Below, piece by piece: positions 47,737 to 56,568 of a stretch of 64,000 bases of DNA. Every line of letters begins with the position of its first letter. Within the stretch, counting starts at the first letter, position 1. This DNA comes from Streptomyces barringtoniae. Its GTDB lineage: Bacteria; Actinomycetota; Actinomycetes; Streptomycetales; Streptomycetaceae. Position numbers and translations under genes: made by a program. The notes beneath the pieces are model-generated. The model worked only from the letters and a program-made list of their open reading frames with translations. It did no database searches and was not told the origin of the DNA. Where the stretch lies: contig NZ_JAJHNP010000001.1 of assembly GCF_020819595.1 (NCBI RefSeq), positions 62,001 through 126,000 on the forward strand, read 5' to 3'.

Positions 47737-49236
47737 TCAGCCGGCCGTGCAGGACGCCCCGTTGAGCGTGAAACCGTACGGCGCCCGGTTCCGGTCGTGC
47801 CAGGTGCCGATGAACCCGAAGGACAGCGTGCCGTGCGCGGCGACGGCCTTGTTGTAGTCGGCTGCGGTGGCGGTGACCCGGGAGCCGCTCTGGTGGGCGG
47901 TGGCGTCCCACATCTGGCCGACCTGCTGGCCGTCGCGGAAGGCCCAGGACACGTTCCAGCCGTCCAGGGGCCGGTCGGTGGTGACGGTGACGGTGGCCTG
48001 GAAGCCGTCGGGCCATTCGTTGACGAGGTCGTAGGCGACCCGGCAGTCGGCCGCGGGGCCGCTGGAGCCGCCGGGGCCGGAAGGGTGCGCGGTCGAGGAG
48101 GTGCTGCCCTGGGGTTCGGGGTCGGGCTGCTCACGACCGGAGCCGGCCGGCGTGGGTGTCGGTGTCCGTGTGGGCGTCGCGGAGAGCGTGGCCGCCGGTG
48201 CCGTCGGGGAGCCGGGCGGGGTGTCGGTCCGGGAGAAGCTGGGGTCGGCGGCGACCGGCTGCCGGTCGTCCCGGGCGGCGGCGCTGTCGTCGCCGGAGCC
48301 GCCGTACGGCATCATCGACACACCGAGTGCCAGTGCCGACAGCAGCACGGCGGCGGCAAGCAGGGTGCCACGCAGGGCGCGGGTGCGGCCGGTGCCCTCC
48401 GCCGGATCGCCGGACGCGGGGTCGGCGCCGGCGGGGCGGCCGGCGCCGAGGCGGACCTCGGCGGCGCGGCGGCGGCGTTCCAGGTAGGCGAGGCCGCCCC
48501 AGCCGATGACCCCGCCGGCGAGCGCGGCGGGCAGCGCGCCGCCGTGCAGGCGCAGGCACGCGGCGGCCTCGGCACAGCGCACGCAGGTCGCGAGGTGCCG
48601 GGAGAGGTCGTCGGGGGTGTCGGCGGCCGGTGAGCGGGTGACCGCGTCCAGCAGACGGGCGTAGGAGCGGCACTGCGCGTCCATCGGGGTGTCCAGGTGG
48701 GCGCGGTGGCAGCGGTCCCTGAAGAGGGTGCGGACCTGGTCGAGTTCGTCGGCGACGGTGGCCGGGTCCAGGCCGAGCCGGCGGGCGACGGTGGGCAGGG
48801 GCAGCGCCTCCACCTCGGCCAGCCACAGCAGCGAGGCGTCGGCCTCCTGCATGTCCCTCAGGCCGCGCAGCGCGACCGGGCGCTGGAGCGGCGGGCCCGT
48901 GTAGCGGGCGGCCTTGGCGGAGTTGAGCCACAGCCGCAGGTCGGGGTCGAGCTTGTGGCCCTGGCCCTCTGCCTCCCAGGCGGCGGCAGTGTCGCGTACG
49001 GCGGTGAGCAGCGCCGGGATGGTGGGCAGCCGGGCGGTACGGCGGCCCGCGCCGCGCACATGGGTGCTCGCCGCCGCGCGGACCTCGCGCATGCCGAGCG
49101 TGAAGGCCTCGGTCGCCAGTTGGTGGGCGGTCATGGATCCGGAGGTGCACAGGTCCGCGTAACTGAGCACCGCGTCCCAGCCCTCCGAGAACAGCGCGGC
49201 CTCGGTGGCGTCCTGGGGGGTCGGCAGGTCGGGCAT
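47737..49236 (-). CDS. Sigma-like/anti-sigma membrane protein with extracellular CBM2 cellulose-binding domain
   Basis: A 499-residue single-pass protein. The cytoplasmic part has a sigma-70 region 2-4-like segment, including a region-4-type helix-turn-helix near residues 132-175 (LAEVEALPLPTVARRLGLDP), and then a zinc anti-sigma motif His214-x3-Cys218-x2-Cys221. One membrane helix lies near 289-308. A Thr/Pro/Ser linker (about 335-395) leads to a C-terminal CBM2 domain with a Cys398-Cys496 pair and surface Trp residues at 408, 427 and 443. It is likely a surface sensor of cellulose or chitin that signals inward. The domain calls are firm; the signalling role is inferred. Confidence 0.85.
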   Translation of the reverse strand: MPDLPTPQDATEAALFSEGWDAVLSYADLCTSGSMTAHQLATEAFTLGMREVRAAASTHVRGAGRRTARLPTIPALLTAVRDTAAAWEAEGQGHKLDPDLRLWLNSAKAARYTGPPLQRPVALRGLRDMQEADASLLWLAEVEALPLPTVARRLGLDPATVADELDQVRTLFRDRCHRAHLDTPMDAQCRSYARLLDAVTRSPAADTPDDLSRHLATCVRCAEAAACLRLHGGALPAALAGGVIGWGGLAYLERRRRAAEVRLGAGRPAGADPASGDPAEGTGRTRALRGTLLAAAVLLSALALGVSMMPYGGSGDDSAAARDDRQPVAADPSFSRTDTPPGSPTAPAATLSATPTRTPTPTPAGSGREQPDPEPQGSTSSTAHPSGPGGSSGPAADCRVAYDLVNEWPDGFQATVTVTTDRPLDGWNVSWAFRDGQQVGQMWDATAHQSGSRVTATAADYNKAVAAHGTLSFGFIGTWHDRNRAPYGFTLNGASCTAG

Positions 49237-49440
49237 GGGACTCCTGCATCCACGAGCGAGGTCAACTCACCATAGGGCGAAGGAAGTTGTAGGGAACCTC
49301 GCGGCAGGGCACAGAGCCTTTCACGTCCTCGACACAACTGACAAGCGGCCTGTTCACATCCGGTTACCGATGGTGGCGGGGCGGATGCGCGACGCTACGA
49401 GCCCGCAACTCCGGCCAGAAGTACGGATGCGGGCGCCGTT

Positions 49441-49520
49441 CCGCTCACCCGTTCCACCCTTCCGCTCATCGTTCCGCCGTCCCGCCGTCCCGCCGTTCCG
49501 CTCACCGCCTCCCGCCGGTC
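49441..49520. repeat. Short degenerate tandem repeats (CGTTCCGCTCAC / CCGCCGTC)
   Basis: The gap between the sigma-like gene and the radical SAM gene contains several imperfect copies of CGTTCCGCTCAC and of CCGCCGTC. Beyond these I see no gene in 49237-49532. Confidence 0.6.
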
Positions 49521-49532
49521 CGGTGCGCGCCA

Positions 49533-50876
49533 TCACACCTCGGCCGGCGCCTCCGTGGCGTCCGCCGCCCGGTCGTCCGCCGGCAGGCTGTCCATGAAGG
49601 AGCTGACGGAGAAGACGGCGCGGCCGGGTCCGGGCGGACCGTATCCGGGCGGGGAGGACAGCCCGAAGTCCTCCATCGTCTGACGGTAGGCCTGGAGGAG
49701 GCGGATGTGGTACTCCAGCGGCGCGCCCTGAGGGTTGGCCTTGCCGAGCGGGGTGGTGGGCTCCGGGCACCAGGTGGTGAAGCGCGGCGTGATGCCGTGC
49801 GACATGAAGAAGCGCAGCCCCTCGGTGGTCGACGCGATCGCCTCGTCCACCGTCGTGAAACCGAACGGCTCGGCCATCTCCACGCCCGCCACGAAGTTCG
49901 GGATCACGTTGCGCGCACCGAAGACGTCCGCGGAGTCGAGAATCCGCTTGTGCCACTCGTCGCGGCCGACGTAACGCTCCTTGCCGGGGCAGTACAGCTC
50001 GAACAGCCGGCGGTCCCACACCTCGAAGTTGGGGTGGTAGATCTGCACGCCGTAGTCCTTGAACCGCTGCACGTCCGCCTTGGGCAGCGCCTGGGCGACG
50101 ACCTTGCCGATCCAGCGGCCCGGGAAGCGCTCCTCGATGGCCTTGGCGTAGTGGCCGTAGAAGTCGGCCTCGTCCCGCCCGGCAACCGTTTTCGTAATGG
50201 CGCCGCCGGTCAGGGTGTAGGCGGTGGAGGACTTCTGGGTGTCGTACCGGTCGATGATCTCGAGGGCCTCCAGCACCTCCTCGACGTCCTTCACACCGGT
50301 GTACGGCCGCCCGGCCGCCTTGTGCTGGCGCCAGTTGTGGTTGATGTCGCAGTACTGGCACTCCTCCTTGGCGCCGAAGTACTGGCAGACGCGGAAAACG
50401 GTGAGATAGATCAGGTAACCCCACTGAATGGTCGGGGCCACCTCCATCACGGACTTCCCGTTGGAGAGGGTGTGCCGGTAGTACTCCGGCATCGGCGGCA
50501 CGCCGACGTCGGCGATCCGCTTCCCGTCGAGGTAGAGCCCGAGCAGCCCCTCGTCGTCGGCTGCCACCCGGTACGGCGAGGCCGGGTTCACCCGTACGGA
50601 GACGACCGTGCGCCGCAGGTCGTACGGGCCGCCGGTGAGGATGATCTCCTCCGGCGGGCGCCGCAGCGCCGCCTCGCCGAGCTCGGGCAGGGTGCCGTGG
50701 TCGAAGGAGAAGATGAAGTACGACTTCGGCTTGACCTCGCCGCTCTCGTTGTCGCTGAGGGCGGAGGGGTCGAAGGCGACGCCGCCGCGGAGCAGGTCCT
50801 CCTTGAAGACGGCTTCCCGTGGCACGTGCGGGAACCGCTCCATCAGATCCTCGACCAGCGCGGTACGACTGCCCAT
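49533..50876 (-). CDS. Radical SAM protein with CX8CX2C cluster motif
   Basis: A 447-residue protein. The only candidate for the 4Fe-4S site is VCQYFGAKEECQYCDIN with cysteines 164, 173 and 176, a CX8CX2C spacing instead of CX3CX2C. A long N-terminal region precedes it. A TIM-barrel-like region follows with YTLTGGAIT (glycine-rich SAM contact) and IYHPNFEVWD. The C-terminus is disordered. It should cleave SAM to make a radical; the substrate is unknown. The ATG at 50876 is preceded by GGAGGAGAC, and its upstream neighbour is a PNPOx-type gene. Confidence 0.85.
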   Translation of the reverse strand: MGSRTALVEDLMERFPHVPREAVFKEDLLRGGVAFDPSALSDNESGEVKPKSYFIFSFDHGTLPELGEAALRRPPEEIILTGGPYDLRRTVVSVRVNPASPYRVAADDEGLLGLYLDGKRIADVGVPPMPEYYRHTLSNGKSVMEVAPTIQWGYLIYLTVFRVCQYFGAKEECQYCDINHNWRQHKAAGRPYTGVKDVEEVLEALEIIDRYDTQKSSTAYTLTGGAITKTVAGRDEADFYGHYAKAIEERFPGRWIGKVVAQALPKADVQRFKDYGVQIYHPNFEVWDRRLFELYCPGKERYVGRDEWHKRILDSADVFGARNVIPNFVAGVEMAEPFGFTTVDEAIASTTEGLRFFMSHGITPRFTTWCPEPTTPLGKANPQGAPLEYHIRLLQAYRQTMEDFGLSSPPGYGPPGPGRAVFSVSSFMDSLPADDRAADATEAPAEV

Positions 50877-50934
50877 CCGTCTGTCTCCTCCCGGTTCAGG
50901 CGTACGTCTCACACCGTATGCCCCCGCCTGCGGC

Positions 50935-51609
50935 TCAGCCGTGCCGGGTCCCCGCACGGCGCGCGACGTGGTCCGGTACGGCGGTTCCGGCCGGCAGCGC
51001 CGGGTCGGGCTCCGGGGTGCCCCAGACCGTGCTCAGCGGCAGCACCCCGGCCCACAGGCCGAGGGCCGCGTCGGGGCTGTCCCCGTCGTCCGGGGCGCCG
51101 GTGCGGATCTTGACGGAGGCCTCCTCCAGGGACAGGGCGAGGAGGGTGGTGGCCGCCAGTTCCTTCCGGCTGGGGCGGCGGGCGTACGACCACTGGCCGG
51201 GTGCGGAGTGCTCGGTGAGCCGGCGCAGCCCCTCCAGCTTCTCCTCGGGGTCGGTGACCTTGCGCGCCGTGCCGTGGATCATGGCGCTGCGGTAGTTGAC
51301 GCCGTGCTCGAAGACGGACCGGGCGAGCACGAGCCCGTCCACGTGGGTGACGGTCACGCACACCGGCGTGTCGCCGGCGAGGCTGCGGCTGGCCACGGAC
51401 CCGTGCAGATACAGCCACCGCTCGCCCCGCCCGTACACGGTGGGCACGACGACCGGCCGTCCCTCCACCAGCACCCCGAGGTGACAGACGAACGCGGCGT
51501 CGAGGATCGCCGCCAGCTCCGCCCGCTCCAGACTGCCCTGCTCGCGCAGCCGCCGGTGGCGGGTGCGGTCGGTCACGGGCAGGCGGGCGGGAAGCGGCTC
51601 CTGGGTCAT
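50935..51609 (-). CDS. Pyridoxamine 5'-phosphate oxidase-family flavin protein
   Basis: A 224-residue split-barrel protein of the FMN-binding (NimA/PNPOx-like) type: FVCHLGVLVEGRPVVVPTVYGR, ERWLYLHGSVASRSL and VNYRSAMIHGTARKV. It probably binds FMN or heme. The function is unknown. It lies 58 bases upstream of the radical SAM gene on the same strand, so they may be co-expressed. An AT-rich divergent region separates it from aldO. Confidence 0.85.
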   Translation of the reverse strand: MTQEPLPARLPVTDRTRHRRLREQGSLERAELAAILDAAFVCHLGVLVEGRPVVVPTVYGRGERWLYLHGSVASRSLAGDTPVCVTVTHVDGLVLARSVFEHGVNYRSAMIHGTARKVTDPEEKLEGLRRLTEHSAPGQWSYARRPSRKELAATTLLALSLEEASVKIRTGAPDDGDSPDAALGLWAGVLPLSTVWGTPEPDPALPAGTAVPDHVARRAGTRHG

Positions 51610-51649
51610 GGATCGAAAGGTACCGATATCGCATACAGCAAGCCAGTGA

Positions 51650-53029
<1,380 letters not shown>

Positions 53030-53102
53030 CGGCTGCATCCGCCGCTGTGCGGTGTCGGCGGTGAGGGGCTCCCCCACTTCCTCCAGCCCCTTTCCTAACC
53101 CC

Positions 53103-53132
53103 TTGTCGAAACTCCCTCCCAGCCCATAGCCT
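53103..53132 (+). promoter_or_regulatory. Candidate promoter of the ROK/GH30 operon
   Basis: TTGTCG (53103-53108), 18 bases, TAGCCT (53127-53132). The context AACCCCTTGTCGAA closely matches AACCCCTTGCCGAA at the ABC operon promoter, suggesting common control. Confidence 0.5.
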
Positions 53133-53199
53133 GGCGCCCGCGCCGGTGCCGATCTCGCCCGGCCCGAACTGGCCGGACGGGATGGGAGGGGCAGCCGCG

Positions 53200-54450
53200 T
53201 TGAAGCGCACATCACGTGACATCCGCACCGCGAACCGCTACGAGGTGCTGCGCCAGATCATCGCCGAGTCTCCCACCTCCCGGCAGGAGCTGGCCGCCGC
53301 CACCGGACTGAGCCTGGCCACGGTCGCCACGCTGGTCGGCGAGTTGCTCGACCTCCGCATGATCACCGAAGTGGGGTTCGAGGACTCCGCCGGCGGCCGG
53401 CCCCGGGGCCTGGTCGCCGTCAACGCGTCGGGGGGCGCGTTGATCGGCGTCGACATCGCGGAGACGTACGTCCATGTCGAGCTGTTCGACCTGGCGTTGA
53501 ACGTGCTGGCCCGCGCCGACGAGGACATGCGGCCCGGCGAGAGCCGCCCGGAGCAGGTGGTCGGGCATGTGGCCACGGCCGTCGGCTCGGTGGTGGCACA
53601 GGCAGGCGTCGAGGCGGCCCGGGTGCTCGGCGTCGGGGTGAGTGTGCCGGGCCAGGTGGACCGGGACACCGGCGTCGCCGAGTACGCGCCCAACTGGGAC
53701 TGGCACGACGTGCCGTTGCTCGACCTGCTCGCCGAACAGATCGCGTATCCCCTGTACTTGGACAATCCACTGCGCGCCTGCGCGGTGGCCGAGCTGTGGT
53801 TCGGGGCCGCGCGGGGCCGCGGGGACGCGGTCGTGGTCAACCTGGGCACGGGAGTCGGCGCCGGCCTCGCCCTCGGCGGCGGCCTGCACCGGGGGGTGAG
53901 CAACAGTGCCGGCGAGTGGGGCCACACCACGCTCGTGCTGGACGGACGCCTGTGCCACTGCGGCAACCACGGCTGTGTCGAGACGTACGTCGGCGCGCCC
54001 GGCATCATGCAGAACCTGCGCGAGCTCAGCCCGCAGTCCCCGCTGTTGCACCCTGGGGACCAGACCGCCACCATCGACGCCCTGGCCCGCGCGATCGGCG
54101 CGGACGACCCGGTGGCCCTCAAGGTGGTCCGGGACACCGCCCGTTACCTGGGCGCCGGCATCTCCGACCTGATCAACCTGCTCAACCCCGAAGTGGTCGT
54201 GCTCAGCAGCTGGGTCGCCGCCCGGCTGGGCGAGCCGTTGCTCGGCGAGGTCCGCCGGGCCGTCGCCCGGCACGCGCTGCGCCGGCCGCTGGCCGCCACC
54301 GAGATCGTCCTCTCCCCGATCCCCACCGACCCGGTGTCCCTGGGCGCGGCCACGTTCGCGCTGGAGGGGGCGCTGCAGTCCGCCGGGCAGAGGCAGGGCA
54401 CCACCAAGCGCACCACTCTCGCAAGGAGCCGTACCGCACCGCCTTCATGA
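53200..54450 (+). CDS. ROK-family transcriptional regulator
   Basis: A 416-residue NagC/XylR-type ROK protein. The N-terminal winged helix-turn-helix is RTSRDIRTANRYEVLRQII, then SRQELAAATGLSLATVATLV. The sugar-kinase-like ROK domain follows with GVDIAETYVHVELFDL, GEWGHTTL and the zinc motif CHCGNHGCVE. Such proteins repress sugar genes until a sugar binds. The TTG at 53200 is preferred because GGGAGGGG lies 9 bases upstream. The gene is directly followed by the GH30 gene and probably regulates it and the ABC operon. Confidence 0.92.
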   Translation: MKRTSRDIRTANRYEVLRQIIAESPTSRQELAAATGLSLATVATLVGELLDLRMITEVGFEDSAGGRPRGLVAVNASGGALIGVDIAETYVHVELFDLALNVLARADEDMRPGESRPEQVVGHVATAVGSVVAQAGVEAARVLGVGVSVPGQVDRDTGVAEYAPNWDWHDVPLLDLLAEQIAYPLYLDNPLRACAVAELWFGAARGRGDAVVVNLGTGVGAGLALGGGLHRGVSNSAGEWGHTTLVLDGRLCHCGNHGCVETYVGAPGIMQNLRELSPQSPLLHPGDQTATIDALARAIGADDPVALKVVRDTARYLGAGISDLINLLNPEVVVLSSWVAARLGEPLLGEVRRAVARHALRRPLAATEIVLSPIPTDPVSLGAATFALEGALQSAGQRQGTTKRTTLARSRTAPPS

Positions 54451-54467
54451 CGACGGAAGGGATGCAC

Positions 54468-56342
54468 GTGTCTCACCCCCGCAAGAGATCCCTGCTGCTG
54501 ACAGCCTCCGCCGCACTGGCCGTCACCGGAGCCCTTCTCACCTCCCCCTCCGCGAACGCCGAGGCCGCTCCGGCCGCCGCCGAGGTCTCCCCGCACGCCG
54601 CCCAGACCATCGACAACATCGGGGCGTCCGGGGCCTGGTGGGTCAACGACCTCCAGCACTTCGACCCGAAGGTCCAGGCCCGGGTCGCCCGACTCCTCTT
54701 CTCCGAACAGGGGTTGGACCTGAGCTCGTACCGCTACAACATCGGTGGCGGCGGTGTCGCGGTCACCACCCCGGCCCGCGCCGCCGAGGACTTCCTCGCC
54801 TCCGACGGCTCCTACGACTGGAGCAAGGACAACGGCGGCCGGACGTTCCTGAAGTACGCCGCGCAGTACGGCGTCAAGGATCTGATCGGCTTCGTCAACA
54901 GCGCGCCCGCCCAGTGGACGACCAACGCCAAGAGCTGCGGCGGCCGGCTGGAGCCGGAGCACGAGACCGACTTCGCGAAGTACATCGCCGACGTGACCGA
55001 CCACTTCGCGCGGCAGGGCGTGAGGCTGGACTACATCAGCCCCTTCAACGAGCCGGACAACAGCTTCGCCGACTGCGGTCAGGAGGGCATGCCGGTACCC
55101 GTCGACCAGCGCGACGACATCGTGCGGGCGCTGGGCGCCGAGCAGCGGGCCCGGCACCGGAAGACGGGCATCATCGCGGACGAGTCCAGCAGGACCACGC
55201 AGTTCACCAGCGAGGTCCCGCAGTGGATCACTCAGCCCGGCACCGCGCAGTACGTCTCCAGGCTGGCCCATCACACCTACGACAACCCGGACGACGGCCG
55301 GCTCGGAAGCGTTTACGAAACGGCGAAGTCGGTCGGCAAGTCGCCGTGGGCCACCGAGATCTGCTGTTTCGGCAAGGGCAGCACGGGCTGGAACCAGGAG
55401 TACGACCCGACCATCGACAACGCGCTGCTGATGTCGCGGATCATCTACAAGGACTTCGCGACCTCCCACGACTCGGCGTTCCAGTGGTGGGTGGCGCTCG
55501 CCAGCGGTTACGGCAGCGATCCGGCCACCAGGAACGACCAGGGCTGGAACGACGGCCTGATCTACTACGACCCCGACTACGCGACGAACGGCGACCAGAG
55601 GCTGTACTTCACCAAGCGGTACTACGCGCTGGGCCAGTACAGCAGGTTCGTCCGGCCGGGCGCGGTCGCGCACGACGTGACCGGGGCTCCGGACGGCGTG
55701 GAGGTGTCGTCGTACGACCTCCCCCAGGCTCGAACAGACTCGCCCGGGGGCACCCCCACCGGGCAGTGGGTGGTCGTGGTGAACAACCACAACACCACCG
55801 ACACCGCGCTGAACCTGCACTTCAACAGCAAGACGCCGGTGCGCGCCAGCCAGGCGGTGCGGACCTCGGCGGACGAGAACTGGGCGCAGGTCGCGAAGCC
55901 CGCCGTCAGCGGCCACACCGTCTCCGCCACCCTGGCCGCCCGCTCCATCACGACCTACGTCTTCGACCAGAAGGACCAGGGCAGCACGGCGCTCACCGGC
56001 GCCCTGACGGGCACGCAGTCCGGCAAGTGCCTGACCGCCGACGCCTCGGGAGCCGCGATCGCCTCCTGCACGGGCGCGGCCGGCCAGTCCTGGTCGTACG
56101 ACACCCAGGGCACCCTGAAGGGTGTCAACGGCTACCTGACGGCGGGGAGTCCGGGCCTGAGGGCCACCGCCGCGGCCACGCACGACGGAACCCAGCAGTG
56201 GCTGCTGAACGGCAACGGGCAGATCGTGAACGAGGCGTCGGGCAAGTGCCTCGACGTCGGCGGACAGGCGACCGCCGACGGCAGCAAGGTGAATCTCTAC
56301 GGCTGCAACGGCGGTGCGAACGAGGCCTGGACCCGGCAGTAG
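54468..56342 (+). CDS. Secreted GH30 glycoside hydrolase with C-terminal ricin-type (CBM13) domain
   Basis: A 624-residue secreted enzyme with a signal peptide ending near SANAEA. The GH30 clan-A barrel has acid/base Glu195 in FNEPDNSF and nucleophile Glu297 in WATEICC. A beta-trefoil ricin-type domain (about 500-624) carries three repeats ending in CNGGANEAWTRQ. The family includes endo-beta-1,6-galactanases, which would fit the adjacent beta-galactosidase. The GTG at 54468 is favoured: GGAAGGG lies 6 bases upstream. ATGs at 54447 (overlapping the ROK stop) and 54462 are alternatives. Residues about 418-433 derive from an inserted repeat. Confidence 0.9.
   Translation: MSHPRKRSLLLTASAALAVTGALLTSPSANAEAAPAAAEVSPHAAQTIDNIGASGAWWVNDLQHFDPKVQARVARLLFSEQGLDLSSYRYNIGGGGVAVTTPARAAEDFLASDGSYDWSKDNGGRTFLKYAAQYGVKDLIGFVNSAPAQWTTNAKSCGGRLEPEHETDFAKYIADVTDHFARQGVRLDYISPFNEPDNSFADCGQEGMPVPVDQRDDIVRALGAEQRARHRKTGIIADESSRTTQFTSEVPQWITQPGTAQYVSRLAHHTYDNPDDGRLGSVYETAKSVGKSPWATEICCFGKGSTGWNQEYDPTIDNALLMSRIIYKDFATSHDSAFQWWVALASGYGSDPATRNDQGWNDGLIYYDPDYATNGDQRLYFTKRYYALGQYSRFVRPGAVAHDVTGAPDGVEVSSYDLPQARTDSPGGTPTGQWVVVVNNHNTTDTALNLHFNSKTPVRASQAVRTSADENWAQVAKPAVSGHTVSATLAARSITTYVFDQKDQGSTALTGALTGTQSGKCLTADASGAAIASCTGAAGQSWSYDTQGTLKGVNGYLTAGSPGLRATAAATHDGTQQWLLNGNGQIVNEASGKCLDVGGQATADGSKVNLYGCNGGANEAWTRQ
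55718..55758. repeat. Dispersed palindromic repeat, core copy inside the GH30 gene
   Basis: CCTCCCCCAGGCT, a 10-base AT-richer loop, then CGCCCGGGGGCACCCCCA. It matches the core at 28192-28223. It is read in frame as LPQARTDSPGGTPT. Confidence 0.7.
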
Positions 56343-56360
56343 CCGCCGCTCTTCCCCGAC

Positions 56361-56399
56361 TGAGGGCCGCCCGCCACTCCCCTGGCGCGGCGGCCCTCA
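56361..56399 (+). terminator. Hairpin terminator after the GH30 gene
   Basis: TGAGGGCCGCC and GGCGGCCCTCA form a perfect 11-bp stem; CGCC/GGCG may extend it. It starts 19 bases after the stop. Confidence 0.75.
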
Positions 56400-56417
56400 T
56401 CTCCCTTTCCCTGCCAG

Positions 56418-56439
56418 CCGGTTCGGAATTCCGAACCGG
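56418..56439. promoter_or_regulatory. 22-bp perfect palindrome upstream of the ABC transporter operon
   Basis: Each half is CCGGTTCGGAA / TTCCGAACCGG, centred between 56428 and 56429. It lies 33 bases above the -35 box and is a strong candidate operator for the ROK protein. Confidence 0.7.
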
Positions 56440-56457
56440 ACACAACTCTTCGAACAG

Positions 56458-56482
56458 ACTTCGTCCAACCCCTTGCCGAAGT
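56458..56482. promoter_or_regulatory. Inverted repeat overlapping the -35 of the ABC operon
   Basis: ACTTCG, 13 bases, CGAAGT. The right arm overlaps TTGCCG, so a bound protein would block polymerase. Confidence 0.45.
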
Positions 56483-56501
56483 ATTAGCCGAAGGTTAACG
56501 T
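56473..56501 (+). promoter_or_regulatory. Candidate promoter of the ABC importer/beta-galactosidase operon
   Basis: TTGCCG (56473-56478), exactly 17 bases, TAACGT (56496-56501). Spacing and sequence fit a housekeeping promoter. Confidence 0.6.
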
Positions 56502-56526
56502 CCCGCACCAGCCTCAGCCGCAGGTC

Positions 56527-56550
56527 GCACCCGCACCCGCACCCGCACCC
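56527..56550 (+). repeat. Four perfect tandem copies of GCACCC in the operon leader
   Basis: Four exact hexamers (56527-56550) in the 5' untranslated region, 18 bases before the start codon, prone to slippage. Confidence 0.85.
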
Positions 56551-56568
56551 ACAGACAAGGACGTCACC

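Noticed and set aside
53211..53218. TCACGTGA palindrome near the ROK start as an operator
   Set aside because: It is only 8 bp, lies inside the coding region, and is expected by chance in this composition.
56418..56439. The 22-bp palindrome as a terminator of the GH30 gene
   Set aside because: A stronger hairpin already lies at 56361-56399, and this one has no loop. Position above a promoter fits an operator better.
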